A DNA stretch of 64,000 nucleotides from Arthrobacter sp. CJ23 (GCF_024741795.1 NZ_CP102950.1:3906001-3970000), one strand, 5' to 3'. Counted from the stretch's first letter, positions 27,516 through 36,157 are shown. The notes: generated from the letters alone by a model not told the origin. A program made the numbers and translations.

Positions 27516-28456
27516 CCGATTCAATCATTGCCAACTACTTCGTCGATGAGAATGGATTCAAGTTTCACGACGATTCAGATGAGGTGATCAGTGAGGCGTT
27601 TACTGAATTTTCCAAAATCCTTGTCGAAGCAAAGAAGGGCGGCGGTGAAACATATCACACGGAATTAGTTTGGGGCGTTTGCACTTCTAGCGGAAGACGG
27701 CTCACAGATTTACTTTATGGACCTTCAGGGATAGACGCCGATGCCCGTAGATTGCTCTATGGATTGTTGCATAAATGCCAGAATCGGGAATCTCCCTCTC
27801 TTGCAGATGGAGTATTAGTCGGGGATGGCCTTGCCGAAACTGCTTCCACCGGAGCCATCCTTTGCGCACTGGACTTAGAGAATCAACAGCCAGCTGCTCT
27901 ACTGACAACTAACCAATCGTCCATCCGCGGCATCGCACTTATTCGCATCTCTCAAACCGAAGCTGAGCTTCAAGCTTCATACATTGCGGAGGTCAATGAC
28001 TTCAAATACTTCTGGCGACAGGTTCCGGAGATTTGCAATCTGCAGCCGCACGCAATCGAGACAGTGGCACAGCAGGCTTTTCCGGAATCGAATTTCATAG
28101 AAGGTGTCTGGTCTGGCGCCAAGGAATTCGAAGGAGAAATAGCTACCATTCGCGGCACACTCATTAGCCACCTTTCGGGGTTGGATGATCATTTTCTTTC
28201 CGTCTACGGCGAAACAAACGATCCGAACCGTATTGCTGCCGAAATGGGCTCACGGGCAGGAATTGACTGCTCCAAGGAAAGTAACAGGACGCGTCGCAAT
28301 AGCAAGGCTATGTCCTCCCGCGTCCGCTCGATTGGCTCGAAAGACCTCTCTTTCGAATGGCACACCAAGCTCGAAGCCCATAGAAATCGCATCCACTTCG
28401 CCGTTGACGATGGCAAGCTTTATATTGGGATATTCTGCAGGCATCTAGAAATCTAG
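27512..28456 (+). CDS. Unrecognised third protein of the DUF262-AAA operon
   Basis: 314-residue soluble protein without signal peptide or membrane segments. I do not recognise the family. ATG 27512 overlaps the ATPase stop by 4 bp. The C-terminal part looks conserved: SFEWHTKLEAHRNRIHF followed by GKLYIGIFCRHL, and the middle has NDFKYFWRQVPEIC. The Glu, His and Lys residues of EWHTKLEAHRNRIHF could form an active or binding site, but no known catalytic pattern is evident. The obligate linkage suggests it is the effector or specificity part of the system. GC is among the lowest in the window. A TCTAGA repeat follows the stop, and the gene converges on the ABC exporter with only 6 bp between. 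Confidence 0.6.
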   Translation: MTDSIIANYFVDENGFKFHDDSDEVISEAFTEFSKILVEAKKGGGETYHTELVWGVCTSSGRRLTDLLYGPSGIDADARRLLYGLLHKCQNRESPSLADGVLVGDGLAETASTGAILCALDLENQQPAALLTTNQSSIRGIALIRISQTEAELQASYIAEVNDFKYFWRQVPEICNLQPHAIETVAQQAFPESNFIEGVWSGAKEFEGEIATIRGTLISHLSGLDDHFLSVYGETNDPNRIAAEMGSRAGIDCSKESNRTRRNSKAMSSRVRSIGSKDLSFEWHTKLEAHRNRIHFAVDDGKLYIGIFCRHLEI

Positions 28457-28462
28457 AGCCCT

Positions 28463-30511
28463 CTAAACCTCCGCCACAGGCGCCGCGAACTGGGCCTCGT
28501 ACAGCCGCGCGTACGCCTCGCCCGCCTCCAGCAAGGAAGCGTGCGTTCCCTGCTCCACGATCTGCCCGGACTCCATCACCAGGATGAGATCGGCGTCGCG
28601 GATGGTGGACAGCCGGTGCGCGATCACAAAGGAAGTCCGGTCGGAGCGCAGGGCCCGCATCGCCTGCTGCACCAGCACCTCGGTGCGTGTATCCACTGAA
28701 GAAGTGGCCTCGTCCAGGATCAGCACCGACGGCCGGGACAGGAACGCCCGGGCGATCGTCAGCAGCTGCTTCTCGCCGGCGGACACATTGGAGCCTTCGT
28801 CCTCCAAAAGCGTGTCGTAGCCTTCGGGCAGGGAGTGCACAAAGCGGTCAACATAGGTGGCAGTAGCCGCCTCCAGGATTTCCGCCTCGGACGCATCGGG
28901 CCGGCCGTACGCGATGTTGTCCCGGATGGTCCCGCCGAACAGCCATGTGTCCTGCAGCACCATGCCCATCCGCGAGCGCAGCTCGTACCGCGACATGGTG
29001 GCGACGTCCACGCCGTCGAGCGTTATCCGCCCGGCGTCCAGCTCATAGAAGCGCATCATCAGGTTCACCAGGGTGGTCTTGCCCGCCCCGGTGGGCCCCA
29101 CGATCGCGATGGTCTGCCCCGGCTCCGCCACGAGGTTCAAATCCGAAATCAGCGGCTTGTCGGCCGAGTAGGAGAAGGAGATGTTCTCGAACACCAGCCG
29201 CCCCCGCCCGCCAACAGGAACAGCGGGAGGATCTGGATCAGCAGACTCCTCCGGGGTATCCAGCAGTTCGAACACCCGCTCCGCGGACGCCACGCCGGAC
29301 TGCAGCAGGTTGGCCATCGAGCCCAGCTGCGCGAGCGGCATGGTGAACTGGCGCGAGTACTGGATGAAGGCCTGCACGTCGCCCAGCTGCATCGCCCCGG
29401 ACGCCACCTGCAGGCCACCCACCACGGCGATCCCCACATAGACCAGGTTCCCGATGAACGTCATGGCCGGCATGATCAGCCCGGAAATGAACTGCGCGCC
29501 GAAGCTGGCGGCGAACAGCTCGGCGTTCTTCTGCCGGAACCGCTCCTCCACCTCGCGCTGCCGTCCGAACACCTTCACCAGCGCGTGCCCGGTGTAGGTC
29601 TCCTCGATCTGCCCGTTCAGCTCGCCAGTGTTCTTCCACTGCGCCACGAACAGCTTCTGCGAGCGCTTGGCGATCAGCGCCGTGGTCACCAGCGTCAGCG
29701 GCACCGTCACCAGCGCAAGCACCGCCAGCACGGGCGAGAGCAGGAACATCATCAGCAGCACGCCGGCCACGGTCAGCAGCGAGGTGACGGCCTGGCTGAT
29801 GGACTGCTGGAGGCTTTGCGAGATGTTGTCGACGTCGTTGGTCACCCGGCTGAGCAGCTCGCCGCGCTGCACCGAGTCGAAGTAGCGCAGCGGGAGGCGG
29901 TTGATCTTCGCCTCGATCTGCTCGCGCAGCCGGTACACGGTCCGCTGCACGACGCCGTTGAGGATGTACGCCTGCACCCAGCCGAACGCGGACGCCAGCA
30001 CATACAGCACCAGCACCCACAGGAGCACGGAGGACAGCGCCGCGAAGTCGATCCCGACGCCGGGGTTCAGGTCCATGGCGCTGAGCATGTCCGCTTTCGC
30101 GTTCTCGCCGGCGGCCCGCAGTCCCGCGATCACCTCGGCCTTGCCCACCCCGGCGGGCAGCTGTTTGGACACCACGCCGGCGAAGATCAGGTTGGTGCCC
30201 TCGCCCAGCAGCCGCGGGCCGATCACCGAGAACGTCACGCTCGCCACGGCCAGCACCAGGACCAGGGCCAGCCACAGCCGCTCGGGATGCAGGGTGCCCA
30301 GCAGCCTCTTGGCGGACGGCAGGAAGTTCATGGCCTTCTCAGCCGGGACGTTCATTCCGGCGAACGGTCCGCCGCGGCCCGGTCCGGCGGCCGGGCGGGG
30401 TATGCGCTCGACGACGGCGGTCCCGGTATTCGGGGCGGGTCCGGTTCCACCGCTGCTGCTTCCGCCCCTCCCGGGGGTAGCGCCCGACGGCGGGCGGTGC
30501 TGCCCGCTCAT
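28463..30511 (-). CDS. Heterodimeric ABC exporter, consensus-site subunit
   Basis: 682-residue half-transporter of the multidrug exporter type. A Gly/Pro/Ser-rich N-terminal tail (1-60) precedes six membrane segments (about 80-360) and a C-terminal nucleotide-binding domain with Walker A GPTGAGKTT, signature NVSAGEKQLLTIARA and Walker B VLILDEATSSVD, where the catalytic Glu is present. The start overlaps the stop of the partner gene by 4 bp. With its partner it should form one asymmetric exporter like LmrCD or TM287/288, where one ATP site hydrolyses and the other mostly binds. The operon begins with an MmyB-type regulator, consistent with drug- or signal-induced efflux. The cargo is not known. 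Confidence 0.92.
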   Translation of the reverse strand: MSGQHRPPSGATPGRGGSSSGGTGPAPNTGTAVVERIPRPAAGPGRGGPFAGMNVPAEKAMNFLPSAKRLLGTLHPERLWLALVLVLAVASVTFSVIGPRLLGEGTNLIFAGVVSKQLPAGVGKAEVIAGLRAAGENAKADMLSAMDLNPGVGIDFAALSSVLLWVLVLYVLASAFGWVQAYILNGVVQRTVYRLREQIEAKINRLPLRYFDSVQRGELLSRVTNDVDNISQSLQQSISQAVTSLLTVAGVLLMMFLLSPVLAVLALVTVPLTLVTTALIAKRSQKLFVAQWKNTGELNGQIEETYTGHALVKVFGRQREVEERFRQKNAELFAASFGAQFISGLIMPAMTFIGNLVYVGIAVVGGLQVASGAMQLGDVQAFIQYSRQFTMPLAQLGSMANLLQSGVASAERVFELLDTPEESADPDPPAVPVGGRGRLVFENISFSYSADKPLISDLNLVAEPGQTIAIVGPTGAGKTTLVNLMMRFYELDAGRITLDGVDVATMSRYELRSRMGMVLQDTWLFGGTIRDNIAYGRPDASEAEILEAATATYVDRFVHSLPEGYDTLLEDEGSNVSAGEKQLLTIARAFLSRPSVLILDEATSSVDTRTEVLVQQAMRALRSDRTSFVIAHRLSTIRDADLILVMESGQIVEQGTHASLLEAGEAYARLYEAQFAAPVAEV

Positions 30512-32241
30512 GCCGCGTCCTCCGCTGCCAGCTGGGACGAGACGATCTCCCGGTACGTTTCGGAGGTCTCCAGCAGCTCAGCGTGCGTTCCGCGCCCGAC
30601 GATCCTGCCGTCGTCGAGCACTAATATCTGGTCCGCATCGACGATGCTGGAGACGCGCTGCGCGATGATCACGATGGTGGCCCCGGAGGTGCTGCGTTTG
30701 AGGGCCTGGCGCAGCCGGGCGTCGGTGGCGGTGTCCAGGGAGGAGAAGGAATCGTCGAAGACGTAGAGCTCGGGCTGTTTCACGAGCGCCCGGGCGATGG
30801 CGAGCCGCTGCCGCTGGCCGCCGGAGACGTTGGTGCCGCCCTGCGAGATGGGCGCGTCCAGGCCGCCCTCCATTTCCTCCACGAAGTCGCGCGCCTGGGC
30901 GATGCCGAGGGCCTGCCAGAGTTCGTCCTCGCTGGCGTCCGGTTTGCCGTACAGCAGGTTGCTGCGCACCGTGCCGGAGAACAGGTAGGGCTTCTGCGGG
31001 ACTAGGCCGATGTGCCCCCAGAGGAGTTCGGGGTGCAGCTCGCGGACGTCCACGCCGTCGATCCGCACCGAACCGCTGCTCGCGTCGAACAGCCGCGGGA
31101 ACAGGTTCACCAGAGTGGTCTTGCCGGCGCCGGTGCTGCCGATGATCGCCGTCGTCTGCCCCGCGCGGGCCTCGAAGCTGATCCCGGAGAGGACCGGCTG
31201 CTCGGCACCCGGGTAGGCGAACCCGACGTCGCGCAGTTCCAGCTCACCGCGCCCGGCGGACTTGATGACCGGGTTCTCCGGCGGCCGCACGCTCGACTCC
31301 GTCTCCAGCACCTCGCCGATCCGGTCCGCCGAGACGGCCGCGCGCGGGATCATCACGGCCATGAACGTGGCCATCATGACGGACATCAGGATCTGCATGA
31401 GGTAGCTGAGGAAGGCGATCAGCGTGCCCACCTGCATGGAGCCGTCCTCGATCCGGAACGAGCCGAACCAGATCACCGCGACGCTGGAGACGTTCAGGAC
31501 CAGCATCACCACCGGGAACATGAGCGCCATGAGCCGGCCGGCGCGCAGGGCCATCTCGGTGACGTCGTCGTTGGCCTGGGCGAAGCGCGCCGTCTCCAGC
31601 TCCTCGCGCACGAACGCCCGCACCACCCGGATGCCGGCGAGCTGTTCGCGGAGGACGCGGTTCACGGTGTCGATCCGCAGCTGCATGAGCCGGAACAGCG
31701 GCACCATCCGCACCACAATCAGCCCGACGCACACCAACAGCACGGGCACGCTGACCGCGATCAGCCAGGACAGCTGCACGTCTTGCTGGATGGCCATGAT
31801 CACGCCGCCGATGCTCAGCATGGGCGCGGCCACCATCATGGTGCAGCTCATCAGCACCAACTGCTGGACCTGCTGGACGTCGTTGGTGGAGCGCGTGATC
31901 AGACTCGGCGCCCCGAAACGCGTGACCTCCTGCTCGGAGAACTCCCCCACCCTTGTGAAGACGGCGCCGCGCAGGTCCCGGCCCACGGCCATGGCAGCCT
32001 TCGCGCCGAAATACACGGCGGTGATGGCGCAGGCGATCTGCAAGAGCGTGATGAGCAGCATGACGCCGCCCAGCCGCAGGATGTAGCCGGTATCGCCCTT
32101 GGCCACGCCTTCATCGATGATGTCGGCATTCAGCGTGGGCAGGTACAGCGAGGCGATGGACTGCGCCAGCTGGAAAACCACGACGGCGATCAGCAGCCGC
32201 CGCTGCGGCCGCAGGTACTGCACGAGAAGCTTCCAGAGCAT
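30508..32241 (-). CDS. Heterodimeric ABC exporter, degenerate-site subunit
   Basis: 577-residue half-transporter: membrane domain (about 15-300) and nucleotide-binding domain with Walker A GSTGAGKTT, signature NVSGGQRQRLAIARA and Walker B LYVFDDSFSSLD. The catalytic Glu after Walker B is replaced by Asp, the mark of the degenerate ATP site in heterodimeric exporters. ATG 32241 follows TGGAGACCGG, a good ribosome site; the 20 extra codons upstream are unlikely. It lies 60 bp after the regulator at 32302-33273 and overlaps its partner by 4 bp, so the three genes probably form one transcript. Confidence 0.92.
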   Translation of the reverse strand: MLWKLLVQYLRPQRRLLIAVVVFQLAQSIASLYLPTLNADIIDEGVAKGDTGYILRLGGVMLLITLLQIACAITAVYFGAKAAMAVGRDLRGAVFTRVGEFSEQEVTRFGAPSLITRSTNDVQQVQQLVLMSCTMMVAAPMLSIGGVIMAIQQDVQLSWLIAVSVPVLLVCVGLIVVRMVPLFRLMQLRIDTVNRVLREQLAGIRVVRAFVREELETARFAQANDDVTEMALRAGRLMALMFPVVMLVLNVSSVAVIWFGSFRIEDGSMQVGTLIAFLSYLMQILMSVMMATFMAVMIPRAAVSADRIGEVLETESSVRPPENPVIKSAGRGELELRDVGFAYPGAEQPVLSGISFEARAGQTTAIIGSTGAGKTTLVNLFPRLFDASSGSVRIDGVDVRELHPELLWGHIGLVPQKPYLFSGTVRSNLLYGKPDASEDELWQALGIAQARDFVEEMEGGLDAPISQGGTNVSGGQRQRLAIARALVKQPELYVFDDSFSSLDTATDARLRQALKRSTSGATIVIIAQRVSSIVDADQILVLDDGRIVGRGTHAELLETSETYREIVSSQLAAEDAA

Positions 32242-32301
32242 CCGGTCTCCACTCACGCGAAGTGATTCGAAGGCCAGTCTACGACTGGTTGCTGAGGGCA
32301 A

Positions 32302-33273
32302 CTAGGGGGAGATCGCGGCTTTCCTGTTCAGCCCCGAAAGGGCTGCCTGCGTCCCGGTTCCGCTCTTGGGCAAGTACGTGAACAACCGGAGGGACGGAAA
32401 CTGCGGGACGCCCAGGGCCATGGGGGCGAAGCTGAGCCGGCCCAGTGACTCGTGGTCGTAGACCACGTCCACGTGGTAGGAATCGCCCACCACTTGGCGT
32501 TGCCACAGCTCTCGGAAGGTTTCGGACACCTCGCCCAGCTTTCGTGCCATGGCGTCGAACCGGGGGTCGTCCGGAAATTTGGCTGACTGCGCCCGGAACT
32601 GGGCCACCATGGAGCGGGCCATCATCTCCTTGTGCACATGCGGCCGGGCGAGCTCCGGATCCGTGAAGAACCGTTGCAGGCAGCTTTCACCAACCCGGGT
32701 ATCGAAGATGTCCGCGGCGGCAGAATTCATGGCGACAACGGTCCAGAAGGGGTCCGCGACGTAGCTGGGGTTCGCGATGGCGTCCACCAGTTGCTGCAGA
32801 AGGGCGAGCTGGCCGCCGTCGGCGTCGAAGGGAAGTCCGCCGGGACGGGCGCCGGGCCGGCCGTGACCCTGGACTCCCGAGTGGCCGGCCGGGCTGCCGG
32901 CCGCTCCCTGGGGCGGGCGGCGACCCGAGGCGAGCCGCCGGACGTGTGTCCGGTCCTCAGCGCCGAGCTGGAGGGCGTTCGAAATCGCGTCGAGGATTTC
33001 CTCCGAGGCACCGATGGCCCGGCCCTGCTCCAACCACGTGTACCAGGAGACCCCGACGTTCGCCAGGACGGCGACCTCTTCGCGCCTGAGTCCGGGAGTC
33101 CGGCGTCGGGAGCTGGCAGGCAAGCCGACATCCTCGGGGCGGGTCTGTTCCCGGCGCGTGCGGAAGAACTCGCCGAGGCGGGCATGGTTGGACCGGGCTT
33201 GAAGGGACCGTGCCTGCTTGGACTGGGCCTGCTTGGACTGGGCCTGGCTGGAAGTCTGCTGATCGGTGCGCAT
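32302..33273 (-). CDS. XRE-family regulator with MmyB-type ligand-binding domain
   Basis: 323-residue regulator. Residues 1-25 are a repetitive Gln/Ala/Ser/Lys tail (QAQSKQAQSKQAR...) encoded by a TGCTTGGACTGGGCC-type tandem repeat. The HTH follows (about 25-105), with PGLRREEVAVLANVGVSWYTWLEQG. Then comes a Gly-rich variable linker and the MmyB-like domain (about 140-310), with DPFWTVVAMNSAAADIF and ending near RLFTYLPKSGTG. ATG 33273 has GGAGAA upstream. It precedes the ABC exporter genes by 60 bp on the same strand and likely autoregulates this operon. The repeat tail should be of variable length between strains. Confidence 0.85.
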   Translation of the reverse strand: MRTDQQTSSQAQSKQAQSKQARSLQARSNHARLGEFFRTRREQTRPEDVGLPASSRRRTPGLRREEVAVLANVGVSWYTWLEQGRAIGASEEILDAISNALQLGAEDRTHVRRLASGRRPPQGAAGSPAGHSGVQGHGRPGARPGGLPFDADGGQLALLQQLVDAIANPSYVADPFWTVVAMNSAAADIFDTRVGESCLQRFFTDPELARPHVHKEMMARSMVAQFRAQSAKFPDDPRFDAMARKLGEVSETFRELWQRQVVGDSYHVDVVYDHESLGRLSFAPMALGVPQFPSLRLFTYLPKSGTGTQAALSGLNRKAAISP

Positions 33274-33373
33274 GGGTTCTCCACTAATGACGAGCGTCCG
33301 GCCGACCGCATGCAGCGGTCGGCCGGACGGACCGGTGAGCGGAATCCGAACCTTGGATCCGGAGGATTCCTGG

Positions 33374-34078
33374 TTACTGCAGGACGCGCTCACGTTCGGA
33401 GCGGACATCCAACTGTGCATATTCCTCGGAGGCCAGACGTGCGGCATCCGCCGGACTCATGCGGGGCTCGAGGCTGAACAATGCGGCGATCTGTTCGAGG
33501 CGTTGCTCCACTGAACCGGACACCACGTGGAACGGGATGCCCAGTTCGTCCATGGTCTGCTGCAGGATCGAATCCGACATGTTCCGGAATTCGTCGTTGA
33601 CCGGGCGGTGCCCGTCGGCAGAGAGCGGGAGCTCGTTCTTCAGGTGCACGAACACGTCGAAGGAGTTCCTCACGTGGTTCTTGAAACTGTTGCCGAGGCT
33701 CGCCATCACCTCTTCGAAGAAGGCCAGTTCCGGCGTCTTCTCCACCGTTTCCCCGGGCTTCAGATGTGCCGAGGCGCTGGGATTCAGTCCGAGGGAAACC
33801 CGCACAGATCCGTAGATCCATTCCTGCAGGGAGGAACCGTCCGAGATGAAGCCATCCGAGAGCTTGTCCTCGTACACGGCCCGTTCCACGTGGCGCGTCA
33901 CGATCATCTGGATGAGTTCCGCTGCGGTGCATTCCTCGAGGGTCTTGCCCGGGGCGGCCTCCGGGAGGATCTCCCGCATGGTCCTGGCCCGGGTCCGGGG
34001 CAGCCCCGTGTAATGGGACAGTGCCATGGAGGTAAACGTCTTGCCCGAGGAATAGGTACCCGAAATGCCGATGCGCAC
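33374..34078 (-). CDS. P-loop ATPase/kinase-like protein
   Basis: 234-residue cytoplasmic P-loop protein starting at GTG 34078. Walker A is GTYSSGKT (7-14) right at the N-terminus. FISDGSSLQEWIYG near residue 80 could hold the acidic metal ligand, and FDVFVHLKNELPLSADGHRP near 160 resembles the NadR-like/AAA_28 kinases that handle nucleotides or small ligands. I cannot name its substrate. It begins 10 bp after the azoreductase stop, so the two genes are co-transcribed. The Walker B and Arg positions follow the nucleotide-kinase style rather than that of AAA+ machines. Confidence 0.65.
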   Translation of the reverse strand: MRIGISGTYSSGKTFTSMALSHYTGLPRTRARTMREILPEAAPGKTLEECTAAELIQMIVTRHVERAVYEDKLSDGFISDGSSLQEWIYGSVRVSLGLNPSASAHLKPGETVEKTPELAFFEEVMASLGNSFKNHVRNSFDVFVHLKNELPLSADGHRPVNDEFRNMSDSILQQTMDELGIPFHVVSGSVEQRLEQIAALFSLEPRMSPADAARLASEEYAQLDVRSERERVLQ

Positions 34079-34088
34079 TGCGTCCGCC

Positions 34089-34766
34089 CTAGTCGTTGAC
34101 GAGCTGGAGGGTTCCCACGGCGCTGAGCTTGCCGGCGAACTCGATGGCCGCGTCGCTGAGGTCGGCCTCGGCAACCTTGCGGGTGCCTTCCACGTCCCCG
34201 TTGAGGACCGTGGGGGCGAAGCGGACGTGCGTGGCGTCCTCGATGCCAACAAAGTTCAGCCAGTCAGCAAAGAAGGTGCTGCTGAAGTCGGAACCGAAGG
34301 CTGCCGGAACACCGGGAGCGTAGACGCCGCTGGTGTGGATGGCGAGGGCCTGCTTGCCCTCCATGAGGCCGCGGTAGCCAGCAGCGGGGTCAAAACCGAA
34401 GCTCCAGCCTGGCTGGGTGATGATGTCGATCCACTGCTTCAGGACGTAGGGGACGCCGGCGTTCCACATGGGGATGTTGAAGACGTAGGCATCGGCGGCG
34501 GCGAACTGCTCGAAGACAGCACGGGCGGATTCCCACGCGGCGATCTGCTCCGGCGTCTGGTCCTGGCCGGTGAAGACAGCCATCTTGGCGGCAGCCGCGA
34601 CGTGGCCGAAAACAGGAAGGGCACCGTCGTCGAACAGGTTCAGCGTCTCCAGCTCAAAGCTCTCCGCACCGGCAGTCTGGACGGAATCGATGAAGTGCCG
34701 GGCCAGCCGCAGGGAGTCGCTGTTGGCGTAGCGGGGAGAGGCGTTGATGTGGAGGATGGTAGGCAT
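34089..34766 (-). CDS. FMN-dependent NADH-azoreductase / quinone reductase
   Basis: 225-residue flavodoxin-fold oxidoreductase of the AzoR group, reducing quinones or azo compounds with NAD(P)H on FMN. The N-terminal TILHINASPRYANSDS is the FMN-phosphate loop, FNIPMWNAGVPYVLKQWID near residue 90 is the isoalloxazine-binding stretch, and HTSGVYAPG near 135 follows family layout. ATG 34766 is preceded by AAAGGA. The 5' region contains a perfect AGGGCAC/GTGCCCT palindrome. HxlR regulators of the YodB type repress azoreductases in other bacteria, and an HxlR gene lies 1 kb away, so regulation by it is plausible. Confidence 0.85.
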   Translation of the reverse strand: MPTILHINASPRYANSDSLRLARHFIDSVQTAGAESFELETLNLFDDGALPVFGHVAAAAKMAVFTGQDQTPEQIAAWESARAVFEQFAAADAYVFNIPMWNAGVPYVLKQWIDIITQPGWSFGFDPAAGYRGLMEGKQALAIHTSGVYAPGVPAAFGSDFSSTFFADWLNFVGIEDATHVRFAPTVLNGDVEGTRKVAEADLSDAAIEFAGKLSAVGTLQLVND

Positions 34767-34865
34767 TGGCTTCCTTTCGAGGCTTAGCTGCGGGGACGCT
34801 TGTGCCCCGTCATCGATCCTCACCCGCCGCCTCCATGCTGCGTAAGATCGCACTTTTTTGTGCCT

Positions 34866-34885
34866 AGGGCACCTCAAAGTGCCCT
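34866..34885. promoter_or_regulatory. Candidate operator between azoreductase and HAD genes
   Basis: AGGGCAC-CTCAAA-GTGCCCT is a perfect inverted repeat with 7-bp arms and a 6-bp spacer, next to a GCAC-TTTTTT-GTGC repeat at about 34847-34860. It lies 100 bp upstream of the azoreductase start and 48 bp upstream of the divergent HAD gene. Confidence 0.4.
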
Positions 34886-34932
34886 GCCCGCAGGGGCTTC
34901 CATGCGGCGAAAGGGTCCTTAGGATTCTTCCT

Positions 34933-35649
34933 GTGGAAGAATCCGGAAGCCCGTCCCGCCCGTCCCCTGGACCGTCCCAGGCCGTCTACACCGACATCGA
35001 CGGCACCGTCACCGCCTACAACACCATCTTCGAGTTCCTTCGCTTCGACGCCGCCGATCGCTCGTGCGCCGGGGAGGCCGAGGAATTCCTGGCGGGCCTG
35101 CGGTCCGCAGCGAGTAATGGTGTGCCGCGGTCCGTGACCAACGCCCGCTACTTCGGCTGGTGGCGCGGCCGGAGCGTCGCTGAGGTCAAGGAACTCGGCG
35201 AGCGCTGGGCGGATCTCCAGGCTGAATCACCGGACACGTGGCCCTTCCTGGAACCGGTGGCATCCCTTTTGGACGCCCACGCGATGTCCGGCCGGCGGAT
35301 CGTTGCGGTGACGGCGTCGTTCGCTCCCGCGCTGGTGCGTGTCCGCCGCCGCTGGCCCCAGCTTGAACTCCTGTGCACCGCGCCCCGGTCCGCCCATGGC
35401 CTGTACACCGGCGACATCGAGGAAGCCCTGGTGGGGGACGCAAAGGCCCGGGCCGTCGCCGCCCATGCCGCCGCACACGCGGTGGACCTGGCAGCAAGCT
35501 TCGCCTACGGCGACCACCACTCGGATCTCCAGTTCATGGCTCTGACGGGCGAATCCCTTCTGGTCACACCCGAGCCGGTCACACCCGAGCCGGTCACACC
35601 CGAGCCGGTCACACCCGGGACGCTGAACGCTCCGGCGCCCGTGGGTTAA
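34933..35649 (+). CDS. HAD-superfamily phosphatase (HAD-IB, SerB-like)
   Basis: 238-residue phosphohydrolase with the nucleophile motif TDIDGTVTAYN (Asp 21 and Asp 23), a helical cap, the Thr motif VAVTASFAPALV near residue 125 and the acidic motif YGDHHSDLQFM near residue 195. This is the HAD-IB arrangement shared with SerB phosphoserine phosphatase and related lipid phosphatases; the substrate is not clear. The start is GTG 34933, with AGGA upstream. The C-terminus carries VTPEP repeated three times, encoded by a 15-bp tandem repeat, an unusual tail that is probably unstructured and variable. It diverges from the azoreductase gene. Confidence 0.8.
   Translation: MEESGSPSRPSPGPSQAVYTDIDGTVTAYNTIFEFLRFDAADRSCAGEAEEFLAGLRSAASNGVPRSVTNARYFGWWRGRSVAEVKELGERWADLQAESPDTWPFLEPVASLLDAHAMSGRRIVAVTASFAPALVRVRRRWPQLELLCTAPRSAHGLYTGDIEEALVGDAKARAVAAHAAAHAVDLAASFAYGDHHSDLQFMALTGESLLVTPEPVTPEPVTPEPVTPGTLNAPAPVG
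35572..35631 (+). repeat. 15-bp tandem repeat in the HAD gene 3' end
   Basis: GGTCACACCCGAGCC is present three times exactly and a fourth time with changes. It stays in frame and adds five residues (VTPEP) per unit, so copy number can vary without a frameshift. Confidence 0.9.
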
Positions 35650-35734
35650 GGTTTGCTACTCCGTTTCCATGGCTGTCATATGCTCCACGTATGCTGTGCC
35701 CCTGCGGTAAATCTGAGGGAAAGTATTGGGGATC

Positions 35735-36142
35735 ATGACACTTACGGCTGAACAGAAACGACAGACGGCCCGGAAGCACTACAACGCTTCGTTGGACCTT
35801 TGCCCGGCACGTCAACTGCTGGAGGCCATCAGCAGCAAATGGGTCACGCTGGTGATGCTGTCCTTGCAGGATGGGCAGCAACGCCACAGCGAGCTGCGCA
35901 AACAGATTCCCGGAGCCAGCCAGAAAATGCTGACGTCCACCCTGCGCTCCCTCGAACGTGACGGACTGGTTTTGCGGCATGTCACCGTGTCCGTTCCCGT
36001 GCGCACCGACTACGAGCTCACGCCTCGCGGCCACTCGCTTCTCCGGATCATCTTCGACATGAAGGAATGGGCCGAGGAGCACATGGATGACGTGGCGGTT
36101 TCCCGCATGGAGCACGACCGCCACCGGCTCGCCTTCAGCTAG
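35735..36142 (+). CDS. HxlR-family transcriptional regulator
   Basis: 135-residue single-domain winged-helix regulator. It has the HxlR signature: Cys 23 in LDLCPARQLLEAISSKW (own numbering), then QRHSELRKQIPGASQKMLTSTLR and the wing DYELTPRGHSLL. The lone N-terminal Cys is the redox or quinone sensor in YodB and QorR relatives. A TTG at 35726 is an alternative start. It is followed after 15 bp by the thioesterase gene on the same strand. Candidate targets are the azoreductase at 34089-34766 and the flavodoxin/AvrD cluster. Confidence 0.88.
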   Translation: MTLTAEQKRQTARKHYNASLDLCPARQLLEAISSKWVTLVMLSLQDGQQRHSELRKQIPGASQKMLTSTLRSLERDGLVLRHVTVSVPVRTDYELTPRGHSLLRIIFDMKEWAEEHMDDVAVSRMEHDRHRLAFS

Positions 36143-36157
36143 CGCCCGGACGCCGGC

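Noticed and set aside
22209..28456. Island bounded by att sites or an integrase
   Set aside because: No integrase gene and no direct repeats found by eye at the borders; transfer is suggested only by composition and gene content.
28441..28462. TCTAGA-AA-TCTAGA at the DUF262 operon end as a terminator
   Set aside because: The repeat is short, AT-rich and has no following U-tract; it overlaps the stop region of a convergent pair and is better seen as chance.
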